Assembly (NCBI GenBank): GCA_963605405.1
Contig: CAVCUP010000002.1
Coordinates: 124,001-188,000, forward strand
DNA length: 64,000 bases
Origin: Paratractidigestivibacter sp963605405
GTDB taxonomy: Bacteria > Actinomycetota > Coriobacteriia > Coriobacteriales > Atopobiaceae
Direction: 5' to 3'
This document shows, piece after piece, positions 50,060 to 58,144 of this stretch (positions are counted from its first letter, which is position 1; each line of letters starts with the position of its first letter). The notes beneath the pieces are model-generated. The model did no database searches. It was not told where the DNA came from and saw only the letters and a program-made list of their open reading frames with translations. The position numbers and the translations under genes were made by a program.

Positions 50060-52084
50060 ATGCTGACCCAAAGGAAAGAAGACTCCCAGAGGCTTGAGGG
50101 CATGGCCAAGTCAAAGGGCCCCAAGCTCTCTGGTCTCAAGAACATGAGGGCATCCTCAAAGATCGCCCTCGGCATCCTGCTCATCGTCGTGCTTCTCTCG
50201 GTGCTGGCGCCCGTGCTCGCGCCGTACAGCCCCTACGAGATCGGCATGGCACGCCAGGCCCCCGATGCCGCGCATATCCTCGGCACCGACGATAAGGGCC
50301 GCGATATCCTCTCGCGCATCCTCTACGGCGGCAGGATCTCGCTCGTCATCGGCTTCGGCGCAACGCTTTTTGCCCTGGTCACCGGCTCGATCGTGGGCGC
50401 GCTCGCCGCGGTCACGCGCAAGTGGGTCTCCGAGGTCATCATGCGCGTCCTCGACGTGATCATGTCCGTTCCCGGCATCGCGCTCGCCGCCGTGCTCGTG
50501 ACCATCCTCGGCAAGTCCGTCCAGGCCATCATCTTCGCCATCGGCTTCATGTACATGCCCCAGATCGCCCGCATCGTGCGCGCGAACATCGTCTCGGAGT
50601 ACGGCGAGGACTACGTGCGTGCCGTCATCGTCTCGGGAGCGCGGGCGCCGTGGATCCTCATGAAGCACGTGCTGCGCAACTGCGCGGCCCCCATCATGGT
50701 CTTCACCGTGACCCTCGTGGCCGACGCCATCATCTTCGAGGCCTCGCTCACGTTCCTCTCGGCAGGCATCGCCGAGCCTACCCCGACCTGGGGAAACATC
50801 CTCGCCGACGCCCGAGCCGGCGTGCTTTCCGGCCGCTGGTGGCAGGCGCTTTACCCCGGCATCGCCATCATGGTCACGTGTCTCGCGCTGAATATCCTCT
50901 CTGAGGGCATCACCGACGCCATGGCCTCGGCGCCCTCCGCCCCGGTCGACGCCGAGAACGCGGAGAGCCGCCGCGAGGCCGACCTGCTCGTGGCCGACCC
51001 CGTCCGCGCGTACAAGGAGCAGGCCGAGAGCCTCTCCGCCCGTCTCGCCGCGCTGCGCGAGGTCGAGCTCGCCCGCACCGATCGCCGCGTGCCCGACTAC
51101 TCGGTCGAACCCTTGCTGCGCGTGAAGAATCTCTCCATCGGCTTCCCGCGCCACGGCGACGTGGCCGTCGTGGACAACGTGAGCTTCGACGTGCGCCCCG
51201 GCCAGTGCATGGCGCTCGTGGGCGAGTCCGGCTGCGGCAAGTCCATCACCGCCAAGGTGATCATGAATCTCCTGCCCGACTCCGCCCGCGTCACCGGTGA
51301 GGTCGACTACAAGGGCCAGGACCTGCTCAAGCTCACCTCCGAGCAGCACCGCAAGCTCCTGGGGACCGAGATCGCCATGGTTTATCAGGACTCCCTCTCG
51401 GCCCTCAACCCCTCGATGCTCATCTCGACGCAGATGAAGCAGCTCACGAGCCGCGGCGGGACCCGCAGCGCCGAGGAGCTTCTCGAGCTCGTGGGCCTCG
51501 ACCCCAAGCGCACGCTCGAGAGCTACCCGCACGAGCTTTCCGGCGGCCAGTGCCAGCGCGTGGTCATCGCCATGGCCCTCACGCGCGACCCGTCGCTCGT
51601 CATCTGCGACGAGCCCACCACGGCGCTTGACGTCACGGTTCAGAAGCAGGTCATCAAGCTCCTGAACGACCTGCAGAAGAAGCTCGGGTTCGCCATGATC
51701 TTCGTCTCCCACGACCTTGCGCTCGTGGCCGAGGTCGCCAGCGAGATCACCGTCATGTACGCCGGCCAAGTCGTCGAGAGCGCACCCACCAAGGAGCTGC
51801 TCGCCAACCCGGTCCACGAGTACACCCAGGGCCTTCTCGGCTCGGTCCTCTCCATCGAGGCGCACGACGGCAGCCGCCTGCACCAGGTTCCCGGCTCGGT
51901 CCCGAGCCCCGCGGACTTCCCGGCCGGCGACCGCTTCGCGCCGCGCTCGAGCCACCCCGAGGTCGGCCTCGACGTGCGCCCGGTGCTCAAGCCCGTCCCC
52001 GGCGCCGAGCACCACTTCGTCGCCGAGATTCCCGACGCCGACCTCGCCCGCGCGGGTCTTGCTTCTCGCCTGGAGGTGAGGTAG
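50060..52084 (+). CDS. Fused ABC permease (DppC type) and ATPase (DppD type)
   Basis: A 674-residue fusion. Residues 1 to about 300 are a DppC-type permease (one N-terminal helix, then five more; EAA loop AVIVSGARAPWILMKHVLRN). A charged helical linker (about 300-350) joins an ATPase: Walker A GESGCGKS, Q-loop MVYQDSLSALNP, signature LSGGQCQR, Walker B LVICDEPTTALD, H-loop FVSHDLAL, and the oligopeptide-type C-terminal extension. The fusion is expected to pair with the separate second ATPase that follows directly. I recall the same fused layout in sialic acid Sat/Nan systems, but cannot verify it here. ATG 50060 has AGGAG about 10 bases upstream. Confidence 0.92.
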   Translation: MLTQRKEDSQRLEGMAKSKGPKLSGLKNMRASSKIALGILLIVVLLSVLAPVLAPYSPYEIGMARQAPDAAHILGTDDKGRDILSRILYGGRISLVIGFGATLFALVTGSIVGALAAVTRKWVSEVIMRVLDVIMSVPGIALAAVLVTILGKSVQAIIFAIGFMYMPQIARIVRANIVSEYGEDYVRAVIVSGARAPWILMKHVLRNCAAPIMVFTVTLVADAIIFEASLTFLSAGIAEPTPTWGNILADARAGVLSGRWWQALYPGIAIMVTCLALNILSEGITDAMASAPSAPVDAENAESRREADLLVADPVRAYKEQAESLSARLAALREVELARTDRRVPDYSVEPLLRVKNLSIGFPRHGDVAVVDNVSFDVRPGQCMALVGESGCGKSITAKVIMNLLPDSARVTGEVDYKGQDLLKLTSEQHRKLLGTEIAMVYQDSLSALNPSMLISTQMKQLTSRGGTRSAEELLELVGLDPKRTLESYPHELSGGQCQRVVIAMALTRDPSLVICDEPTTALDVTVQKQVIKLLNDLQKKLGFAMIFVSHDLALVAEVASEITVMYAGQVVESAPTKELLANPVHEYTQGLLGSVLSIEAHDGSRLHQVPGSVPSPADFPAGDRFAPRSSHPEVGLDVRPVLKPVPGAEHHFVAEIPDADLARAGLASRLEVR

Positions 52085-52906
52085 ATGGCAAACCAGAACA
52101 CCCAGGAGCCCATCATCTTCTTGGACGACATCTCGGTCACGTTCAAGACGCGCACCGGCTCCATCCTGCACCCGAATCTCGTCCACGCGGTCTCGGGCCT
52201 CACGCTCAAGCTCATGCCCGGCGAGACCATCGGCCTCGTGGGAGAGTCGGGCTGCGGCAAGTCGACCACGGCAAACGTCATGTGCGGCCTGCAGTCGCCC
52301 ACATCCGGCAAGGTCTACTTCAAGGGCGAGGACGTGACCAAGCGCACGGCCGAGCTCCGCAAGAAGATCGGCCGTGTGGTCTCGGTCGTGTTCCAGAACC
52401 CGGCCACCGCGCTCAACCCGCGCATGGCCGTTCACGACCAGCTGCTCGACCCGCTCGTGGTCCACAGCGTCGGCTCCGAGGAGGAGCGGGAGGAGCGCGT
52501 CCGCGAGCTCTTCGGCCTGGTGGGGCTGCCGAGTTCCGCTATGTACGTGCTTCCCGGACAGCTCTCCGGCGGTCAGCGCCAGCGCGTGGCCATCGCGCGA
52601 GCCCTCTCCTTGCAGCCCGATGTGATCATCGCGGACGAGCCCACCTCGGCGCTCGACGTCTCGGTACGCGCTCAGATCCTGAACCTGCTCACCGACCTCA
52701 AGCACGAGCTCGGCCTCGCCATGGTCTTCATCAGCCACGATATCCAGACCGAGCGCTACATCTCGGACCGCATCGTCGTCATGAACCACGGGCAGATCAT
52801 GGAGGAGGGCCCTGCCAAGCAGGTCTTCGAGGACCCGCAGGATGGGTACACGAAGACGTTGCTGGCGGCCGCGCCCTCGCTTCTTCACCCGAACCTCGGC
52901 CAGTAG
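52085..52906 (+). CDS. ABC transporter ATPase, DppF type
   Basis: A 273-residue ATPase: Walker A GESGCGKST, VVSVVFQNPATALNPRM, signature LSGGQRQR, Walker B IIADEPTSALD, H-loop FISHDIQT. It starts on the base after the fusion gene's stop, with GGAGGTGAGG inside that gene's end as Shine-Dalgarno, so the two are coupled. It completes the four-gene importer. Confidence 0.95.
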   Translation: MANQNTQEPIIFLDDISVTFKTRTGSILHPNLVHAVSGLTLKLMPGETIGLVGESGCGKSTTANVMCGLQSPTSGKVYFKGEDVTKRTAELRKKIGRVVSVVFQNPATALNPRMAVHDQLLDPLVVHSVGSEEEREERVRELFGLVGLPSSAMYVLPGQLSGGQRQRVAIARALSLQPDVIIADEPTSALDVSVRAQILNLLTDLKHELGLAMVFISHDIQTERYISDRIVVMNHGQIMEEGPAKQVFEDPQDGYTKTLLAAAPSLLHPNLGQ

Positions 52907-52968
52907 CAAAGCGCGGGCGCGCCTGCGTCGACGGGCGCGCCCGCCTCGCGTAAAGGCGGTGAGAATAA

Positions 52969-53973
52969 ATGCCCTTCTCGGCAGACCGGCTGGCCAGGCT
53001 CGAGTCCTGCGTGGGCCGCAACCCGATTCCCGCGGACTTCGACGCGTTCTGGGGGGAGCGCGTGGCCGAGGCTGATGACGTGCCGCTCGACTACGAGCTC
53101 AGCGCGTCCGACCAGGTGGACGACTTCGATACGTGTACCTACCATGACCTGCGATTTATTGGAATGGGCGGCGCGCGCTTGTATGCCAAGTACTGTGTCC
53201 CGGCTGCTGTGAGCGGTCCCGTTCCGCTCGTGCTGCAGTTCCACGGGTACCCCGGCTGCACGCGCTCATGGGCCGAGCAGTCCAGCTGGCCGGGGCTCGG
53301 CTATGCGGTTCTCTCCATGGACAACCCCGGTCAGGGAGGGCGTTCCGAGGATATCGGCGGCTTTGCCGGCACGACGGTTGCCGGGCACCTGGTGGCCGGC
53401 ATCGACGGCGGGCCGAGGAACCTCTACTACGTGCGCCTTTACCAGAACCAGCGGATTCTCTGTCGCATCGCGGCCGAGCTCGAGGGTATCGACCCGACGC
53501 GTGTGTTTGTCAACGGCGGCTCGCAGGGCGGCGGCATGGGAATCGCGTGCTGCGCCCTTAACCAGGGCCTGGTGCGGGGCGCGTCCATCCTCTATCCCTT
53601 CCTCTCGGACTTCAAGGCGGTCTGGGAACTCGGCGCTGACGAGATCGCCTACGAGGGCATCCGCTACTACTCGCGCTGGTTCGACCCCGACGGATCGCGG
53701 GCCGACGAGTGGTTCGGCACGCTCGGCTACGTCGACTCGCTCTCGTTCGCGCACCTGGTCCGCTGCCCGGTGCTCTTTGGCACGGGCCTTGCCGATGTCG
53801 TGTGCCCGCCCGAGACCCAGTTCGCCGTCTACAACGCGCTCTCATGCCCCAAGCGACACTTGCTTTACCCCGACTTCGGCCACGAGGAGATCCAGGCGTT
53901 CGACGATTCGATTCCGGCGTTTTACCAGGCGGTATGCGACGGCACCTTCCGAGGGGAGGTTGATTGCCGATGA
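52969..53973 (+). CDS. Acetyl xylan esterase (CE7/AXE1) family, probable sialate O-acetylesterase
   Basis: A 334-residue alpha/beta hydrolase of the AXE1/cephalosporin C deacetylase family (PF05448). Catalytic triad: Ser185 in VNGGSQGGGMGIA, Asp276 in GTGLADVVCPPETQ, His305 in PDFGHEEI; an oxyanion region FHGYPGCTRSW is also seen. There is no signal peptide, so it acts in the cytoplasm on an imported acetylated substrate. In the nan operon, removal of O-acetyl groups from sialic acids is the natural guess. The start ATG 52969 follows AAAGGCGGTGAG. A paralogue overlaps its end by 4 bases. Confidence 0.82.
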   Translation: MPFSADRLARLESCVGRNPIPADFDAFWGERVAEADDVPLDYELSASDQVDDFDTCTYHDLRFIGMGGARLYAKYCVPAAVSGPVPLVLQFHGYPGCTRSWAEQSSWPGLGYAVLSMDNPGQGGRSEDIGGFAGTTVAGHLVAGIDGGPRNLYYVRLYQNQRILCRIAAELEGIDPTRVFVNGGSQGGGMGIACCALNQGLVRGASILYPFLSDFKAVWELGADEIAYEGIRYYSRWFDPDGSRADEWFGTLGYVDSLSFAHLVRCPVLFGTGLADVVCPPETQFAVYNALSCPKRHLLYPDFGHEEIQAFDDSIPAFYQAVCDGTFRGEVDCR

Positions 53974-54899
53974 CGCGCGACGCGTTTGCTGCGGCAGGGG
54001 AGAGGCGCCCCGGCGCCGACTGTCCTGATGGTTTCGAGGCGTACTGGCGCGAGCGTGCGGACGCCTGCGCTCGCCTCGCCGCCTCGGCGGAGCTTGAATT
54101 CGAGCCCGCGGGCGTCCAGAGCGAGGTCGCTGAGTATCGGCGCGTCGTGTTCGCGGCGCCCGACGGCGTCGGGCTCGCCGCCCGCATCCTCATGCCCAGG
54201 GCGTCGGGTCCCCACCCCTGCATTCTCACCTGGCATGATGCCGACCGCGGCCCGCGCGGCTGGTTCCATCTCTCCCGCTACCTGGCCGCGGGCTATGCCG
54301 TCGTCCACCCCGAGTACCGCAGGCTGCCGCGCGACTTCTTCGCCGGTTGGCAAGAAGGCCTCGCCTCCATACCGGCCGCGCGCCTTGTCGAGGATGCGCT
54401 TCTTGCCGCGGGCGTGGCCACCCGTCTGCCCGGCGTGGACAGCTCGCGCCTAATGACGCACGGGGAGGGGTTGGGCGCCCTGCCTGCGCTCGCCGTCGCG
54501 TCGCTCGTGCCGGGCGTGGCCAAGTGCGCTGTGCTCAACGCCGAGCCCGCAAATATCCGACTTGCCTGGGAGAAGGGCGCCTCGGGCCCCGTCTACGAGG
54601 GCGTTTGCCGCCACTTCCGCGACGAGGACCCGGCAGCCGAGGGCGCGGACGCGTACTTTGGCGCCGTGGCATGGGCGGACGCGGCCAACTTCGCGGCGCT
54701 TCTTTCCTCGGGTACCGAGCTCCTCGACGGGGTCTGCCTTATGGACGAGACGGCGCCCCCTGCGGCGCAGCTCGCCGCCTTCGAGCGCGCCGCGTGCCAA
54801 AAACAGCTCGTGAACTACCCCAAGTACGGTCACGAGCGACTGAACGACTTCGAGAACCGGCTTTTTTCCTTCATGCATTTTGGCGAGCGTTGCGCCTAG
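53970..54899 (+). CDS. AXE1-family paralogue with catalytic Ser replaced (probable pseudo-esterase)
   Basis: A 309-residue alpha/beta hydrolase homologous to the preceding protein (same N-terminal pattern FEAYWRERADA and central WHDADRGPRGW). Aligning them, the nucleophile elbow GGSQGGG corresponds to THGEGLG, so Glu166 replaces Ser. Asp (about 259, LMDETAPP) and His (about 288, KYGHERL) are retained. It is probably not an esterase by the normal mechanism; it may bind substrate, partner with the active paralogue, or use other chemistry. ATG 53970 overlaps the upstream stop (ATGA), with GGGGAGGT upstream. Reading frame and codon use are intact, so it is selected, not decaying. Confidence 0.78.
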   Translation: MTRDAFAAAGERRPGADCPDGFEAYWRERADACARLAASAELEFEPAGVQSEVAEYRRVVFAAPDGVGLAARILMPRASGPHPCILTWHDADRGPRGWFHLSRYLAAGYAVVHPEYRRLPRDFFAGWQEGLASIPAARLVEDALLAAGVATRLPGVDSSRLMTHGEGLGALPALAVASLVPGVAKCAVLNAEPANIRLAWEKGASGPVYEGVCRHFRDEDPAAEGADAYFGAVAWADAANFAALLSSGTELLDGVCLMDETAPPAAQLAAFERAACQKQLVNYPKYGHERLNDFENRLFSFMHFGERCA

Positions 54900-54992
54900 C
54901 CCGTGCATGAGGGCCTAGCATCGTCTGCGCCCCGCGAGGGGCCGGGTCGGGGGATACGCCCCCGGCCTTAAGGGAAAGAAAGGTAAGAAAGC

Positions 54993-55913
54993 ATGGCTGA
55001 CTTCAAGATTCGCGGCGTCGTGCCCCCTGTCGTCGTCCCCGACACCCCCGACCACGAGCTCGACGTTCCTTCCTTCGAGCGCCTCATCAACCGTATGCTC
55101 GACGCCGGCGTCGACGGTCTCTTCTTCCTCGGGTCCTCCGGCGAGGTCGTCTTCTCGACCGACGAGCGCCGCCGCCAGGTCATCGCCGAGGCCATTCGCA
55201 TCGTCGACCACCGCGTGCCGGTGCTCGTGGGCATCATCGATACGGAGACCGATCGCATGGTCGAGCAGGGCAAGGTCGCCCAGGAGCTCGGCGCGGACGC
55301 CCTCGTGGCCACCTGCCCGTTCTATGCCTTGCAGGGCATGACGGAGGTGGAGGAGCACTTCCGCATCCTTCACGAGGAGCTTGACCTGCCCATCTTTGCC
55401 TACGACATCCCCGTGTGCGTGCACACCAAGCTCCCCTGGAAGCTGCTCGCCAAGCTCGGCGCCGAGGGCGTGCTCGCCGGCGTCAAGGATTCTTCCGGCG
55501 ACGACGTGGGCTTCCGCTATCTCGTCCAGGAAAACGAGAAGCTCGGTCACCCGATGAGCCTGCTCACCGGCCATGAGGTCGTCGTCGACGGCGCCTACCT
55601 CGGCGGCGCCGACGGCTCCGTCCCCGGCCTCGCCAACGTCGAGCCCTACGGCTACGTGCGCATGTGGAAGGCCGCCTGCGAGGGCGACTGGGCCACGGTC
55701 AAGGCCGAGCAGGACCGTCTGAACGAGATCTCCCACATCTGGGACGTGACCTCGGGTGTCCAGGGCTACGCCGGCGGCGTCGGCGCGTTCAAGACCGCGC
55801 TCAACCTCATGGGCATCTTCGACTCGCCGACGATGCCGCGCCCGGTCAAGGCCATGACCGGCGATAACGTCGAGGCCATTCGCAAGGTCCTGACCGACAC
55901 GGGCCTGCTCTAG
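54993..55913 (+). CDS. nanA: N-acetylneuraminate lyase (DapA/NanA superfamily)
   Basis: A 306-residue class I aldolase. Family landmarks: GSSGE (47-51), YDIPV with the catalytic Tyr137, and GVKDSSGD with Schiff-base Lys165. It should split sialic acid into N-acetylmannosamine and pyruvate. The superfamily also includes DapA and others, so the assignment rests on nanK and nanE immediately downstream and the sugar importer upstream. ATG 54993 follows GAAAGAAAGG. The hairpin at 55926-55957 may partly end or stabilise the message. Confidence 0.85.
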   Translation: MADFKIRGVVPPVVVPDTPDHELDVPSFERLINRMLDAGVDGLFFLGSSGEVVFSTDERRRQVIAEAIRIVDHRVPVLVGIIDTETDRMVEQGKVAQELGADALVATCPFYALQGMTEVEEHFRILHEELDLPIFAYDIPVCVHTKLPWKLLAKLGAEGVLAGVKDSSGDDVGFRYLVQENEKLGHPMSLLTGHEVVVDGAYLGGADGSVPGLANVEPYGYVRMWKAACEGDWATVKAEQDRLNEISHIWDVTSGVQGYAGGVGAFKTALNLMGIFDSPTMPRPVKAMTGDNVEAIRKVLTDTGLL

Positions 55914-55925
55914 GCCTGTGTTCGG

Positions 55926-55957
55926 GGGCGGCCCGTAGGGATATCTGCGGGCCGCCC
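55926..55957 (+). terminator. Hairpin after nanA
   Basis: GGGCGGCCCG pairs perfectly with CGGGCCGCCC around 12 bases; no T-run. Partial terminator or stabiliser within the operon. Confidence 0.5.
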
Positions 55958-56027
55958 TCGTCGCGGCATCGCCTTCGGCGGGCGTGCCCGCCCTTCTCGC
56001 TAACTGATCTATGACGTGGAGGCAGCA

Positions 56028-56990
56028 ATGAGCGCAAAGAAAGTCGTCGCCATCGACATCGGCGGCACAAAGATCGCCTCGGCCCTCGTAACCCTGCCTG
56101 AGGCGGGGGAAAGGCCTGTGGTCGAGCACTTCGCGAAGATTCCGACCGAGGCCAAGCGCGGCGGGCAGGTTGTGCTCGCCAATGCGATTCAGATGGCGAG
56201 ACGCGTGATCGAGCTTGCCGGCGAGGGCACCGAGCTTGCGGGCATCGGCGTGAGTTCCGGCGGCGTGATCGACCCGCGATCCGGAGACGTCACCTATGCC
56301 AACGACATGATGCCCGGCTGGGGAGGCACGCATCTGGGCCGTGAGCTCGAGGCCGCCACAGGCCTGGAGGTGCGCGTCCTGAACGACGTTCATGCCCATG
56401 CGCTGGGGGAGGCCCGCTGGGGCGCCGGCGCGGGTAAGCACAGTTGCCTGGTCGTCGCCGTGGGCACGGGCATCGGCGGCGCCTTCGTCGAGCACGGCCA
56501 GATCATGCTCGGCGCCCACAACGAGGCGGGCCACATCGGCCATGTGAGCTGCAGCGACGCGGCGGGAATCCCGTGCCAGTGCGGCGCCGTCGGCCACCTG
56601 GAGACCATCGCCTGCGGCCCGGGCATCATCGAGCGCTATCTCGAGCTCGGCGGCGCGCCCGAGGGGAACGGCGAGCCCGTGGACGGCGCCGTCATCGACG
56701 CGCGCGCCGCGGCCGGCGACGAGGCAGCCGTCGCCGCCGAGGCTCGCAGCGGCCACGCCATCGGTGAGGTCCTCGGCAGCCTCTCCAACATGCTCGATCC
56801 CGAGTGCATCATCCTCTCGGGCTCCGTCGCGCAGTGTGGCCCCGCGTGGCACGACGCCATGGCGGCCGGCTGGTCGGAGGCCGTCATGCCGCCCGTGGCC
56901 GCGACGCCGATCCTCTCCGGAGAACTCGGCGGCGACGCGCCCCTCATCGGCGCGGCCGAGAACCTCGTCAGCTCCGCCTACGCCTGGTAA
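56028..56990 (+). CDS. nanK: ROK-family N-acetylmannosamine kinase
   Basis: A 320-residue ROK sugar kinase: ATP-binding VAIDIGGTKIASAL, the catalytic Asp in RVLNDVHAHALGEARWG, and a Zn-type region GHIGHVSC then CQCGAVGHLE. The ROK consensus is CxCGxxGCxE; here His replaces the third Cys. It phosphorylates N-acetylmannosamine to the 6-phosphate, given its place between nanA and nanE. ATG 56028 follows GGAGG; GTG 56016 in frame is less likely. No DNA-binding domain, so it is a kinase rather than a repressor. Confidence 0.88.
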   Translation: MSAKKVVAIDIGGTKIASALVTLPEAGERPVVEHFAKIPTEAKRGGQVVLANAIQMARRVIELAGEGTELAGIGVSSGGVIDPRSGDVTYANDMMPGWGGTHLGRELEAATGLEVRVLNDVHAHALGEARWGAGAGKHSCLVVAVGTGIGGAFVEHGQIMLGAHNEAGHIGHVSCSDAAGIPCQCGAVGHLETIACGPGIIERYLELGGAPEGNGEPVDGAVIDARAAAGDEAAVAAEARSGHAIGEVLGSLSNMLDPECIILSGSVAQCGPAWHDAMAAGWSEAVMPPVAATPILSGELGGDAPLIGAAENLVSSAYAW

Positions 56991-57032
56991 GGCGCGGCGA
57001 TCCATTTACACTCAACGGCGAAAGGAGCCGGC

Positions 57033-57722
57033 ATGACCGTCGACCCGCTGATCCAATCCCTCAAGGGCAAGCTCATCGTGAGCGTGCAGGCATACATGGG
57101 CGAGCCCCTGCGCCATCCCGAGACCATGGCCCAGATGGCCCGCGCCTGCGAGCTCGGCGGGGCCGCCGCCATCCGCTGCCAGGGGCTTTCCGACATCGCC
57201 GCCATCAAGGGTCGCTGCGAGGTCCCCGTCATCGGTCTCTGGAAAGAGGGGCACGAGGGCGTCTACATCACCCCGGCCCTTCGTCACGCGGTGGCATGCG
57301 TGAACGCCGGCGCCGACGTCGTGGCGCTCGACGCCACCGACCGCCCCCGCCCCGATGGACGCACCTTCGAGGAGACCGTCGCCGCCCTGCGTGAGCAGTG
57401 CGAGACGCTTATCATGGCCGACTGCATGACCATCGAGGATATCCGCCGAGGTGTCGCCGCCGGCTGCGACCTGGTGTCCACTACCTTGAGCCACAACAAG
57501 GCCGCCATCGACACGACCATGGACGATGGCCCCGACCTGCCCATTCTTCGCCAGGCGGTTGAGGAGTTCCCGGGATTCCCCGTTATCTGCGAGGGCCATG
57601 TCCACACGCCGGCCGACGCGCGCGCCGCCATCGACGCAGGCGCCTGGGCCGTCGTCGCCGGCACGGGGATCACGCACCCCACGAGCATCACGAGCTGGTT
57701 CAAGGCCGCCATCGAGGACTAA
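57033..57722 (+). CDS. nanE: N-acetylmannosamine-6-phosphate 2-epimerase
   Basis: A 229-residue TIM-barrel enzyme: LIVSVQAYMGEPL, AAIRCQGLSDIAAIK, VIGLWKEGHEGVYITP, VALDATDRPRP, and the C-terminal phosphate site VICEGHVHTPADA with VVAGTGITHP. It turns ManNAc-6-P into GlcNAc-6-P. The last nan gene; downstream NagA/NagB would be elsewhere. GAAAGGAG precedes ATG 57033. Repeat array B begins 34 bases after its stop. Confidence 0.95.
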   Translation: MTVDPLIQSLKGKLIVSVQAYMGEPLRHPETMAQMARACELGGAAAIRCQGLSDIAAIKGRCEVPVIGLWKEGHEGVYITPALRHAVACVNAGADVVALDATDRPRPDGRTFEETVAALREQCETLIMADCMTIEDIRRGVAAGCDLVSTTLSHNKAAIDTTMDDGPDLPILRQAVEEFPGFPVICEGHVHTPADARAAIDAGAWAVVAGTGITHPTSITSWFKAAIED

Positions 57723-57755
57723 TCCCAAAGGCCGGGGCTTCACGCGCCGCCACGA

Positions 57756-58015
57756 GCCCCGAAGTCGCGCCGTCCAGTAATCGGAGGGGGCCGAGCCCCG
57801 TAACCGCGCCAGCCAGTAATCGGGAGCCGGTGCGAGCCCTAAAACCACGCCATCCAGTAATGAGAAGCACGTTAGCGCCCTGGAAGCGCGCCATCTAGTA
57901 ATGCTGAGTTGCTGGGCGGCGCGCTTTCAGGGCCTTTCTCACTACGGCGTTACTGGCGCCTTCGCATTCAGGGCGCCTCTCATTACAACGTTACTGCGAC
58001 CGTCGCTCTCGGGGC
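57756..58015. repeat. Convergent 41-bp-period repeat array, family B (copy 2)
   Basis: Four forward 25-nt units at 57756-57780, 57795-57819, 57836-57860 and 57877-57901 (periods 39, 41, 41). Three inverted units follow at 57909-57933, 57950-57974 and 57991-58015 (41, 41). Units begin GCCC and end CCAGTAA or CTAGTAA; inverted ones begin TTACTG or TTGCTG and end GGGC. The halves meet across 7 nt, as in the copy at 10574. The remaining bases up to 58144 hold the Gfo/Idh promoter. Confidence 0.85.
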
Positions 58016-58106
58016 TTCTCTCGGCACCGCCTTTTGCCCTTGCCCGAGGCGCAGCGATGACGGGGTTTGGAAGATATTGCTCGAACGCGCACGCTATCCT
58101 CTATAC

Positions 58107-58112
58107 TTGAGC
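58107..58112 (+). promoter_or_regulatory. -10 box upstream of Gfo/Idh gene
   Basis: A TATACT hexamer at about this position, 33 bases before ATG 58145. A TTGCTC-like -35 about 19 bases upstream is weak. Confidence 0.45.
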
Positions 58113-58144
58113 CATAAGCGCAAACCCTGCCTGAAGGAGGCCCC

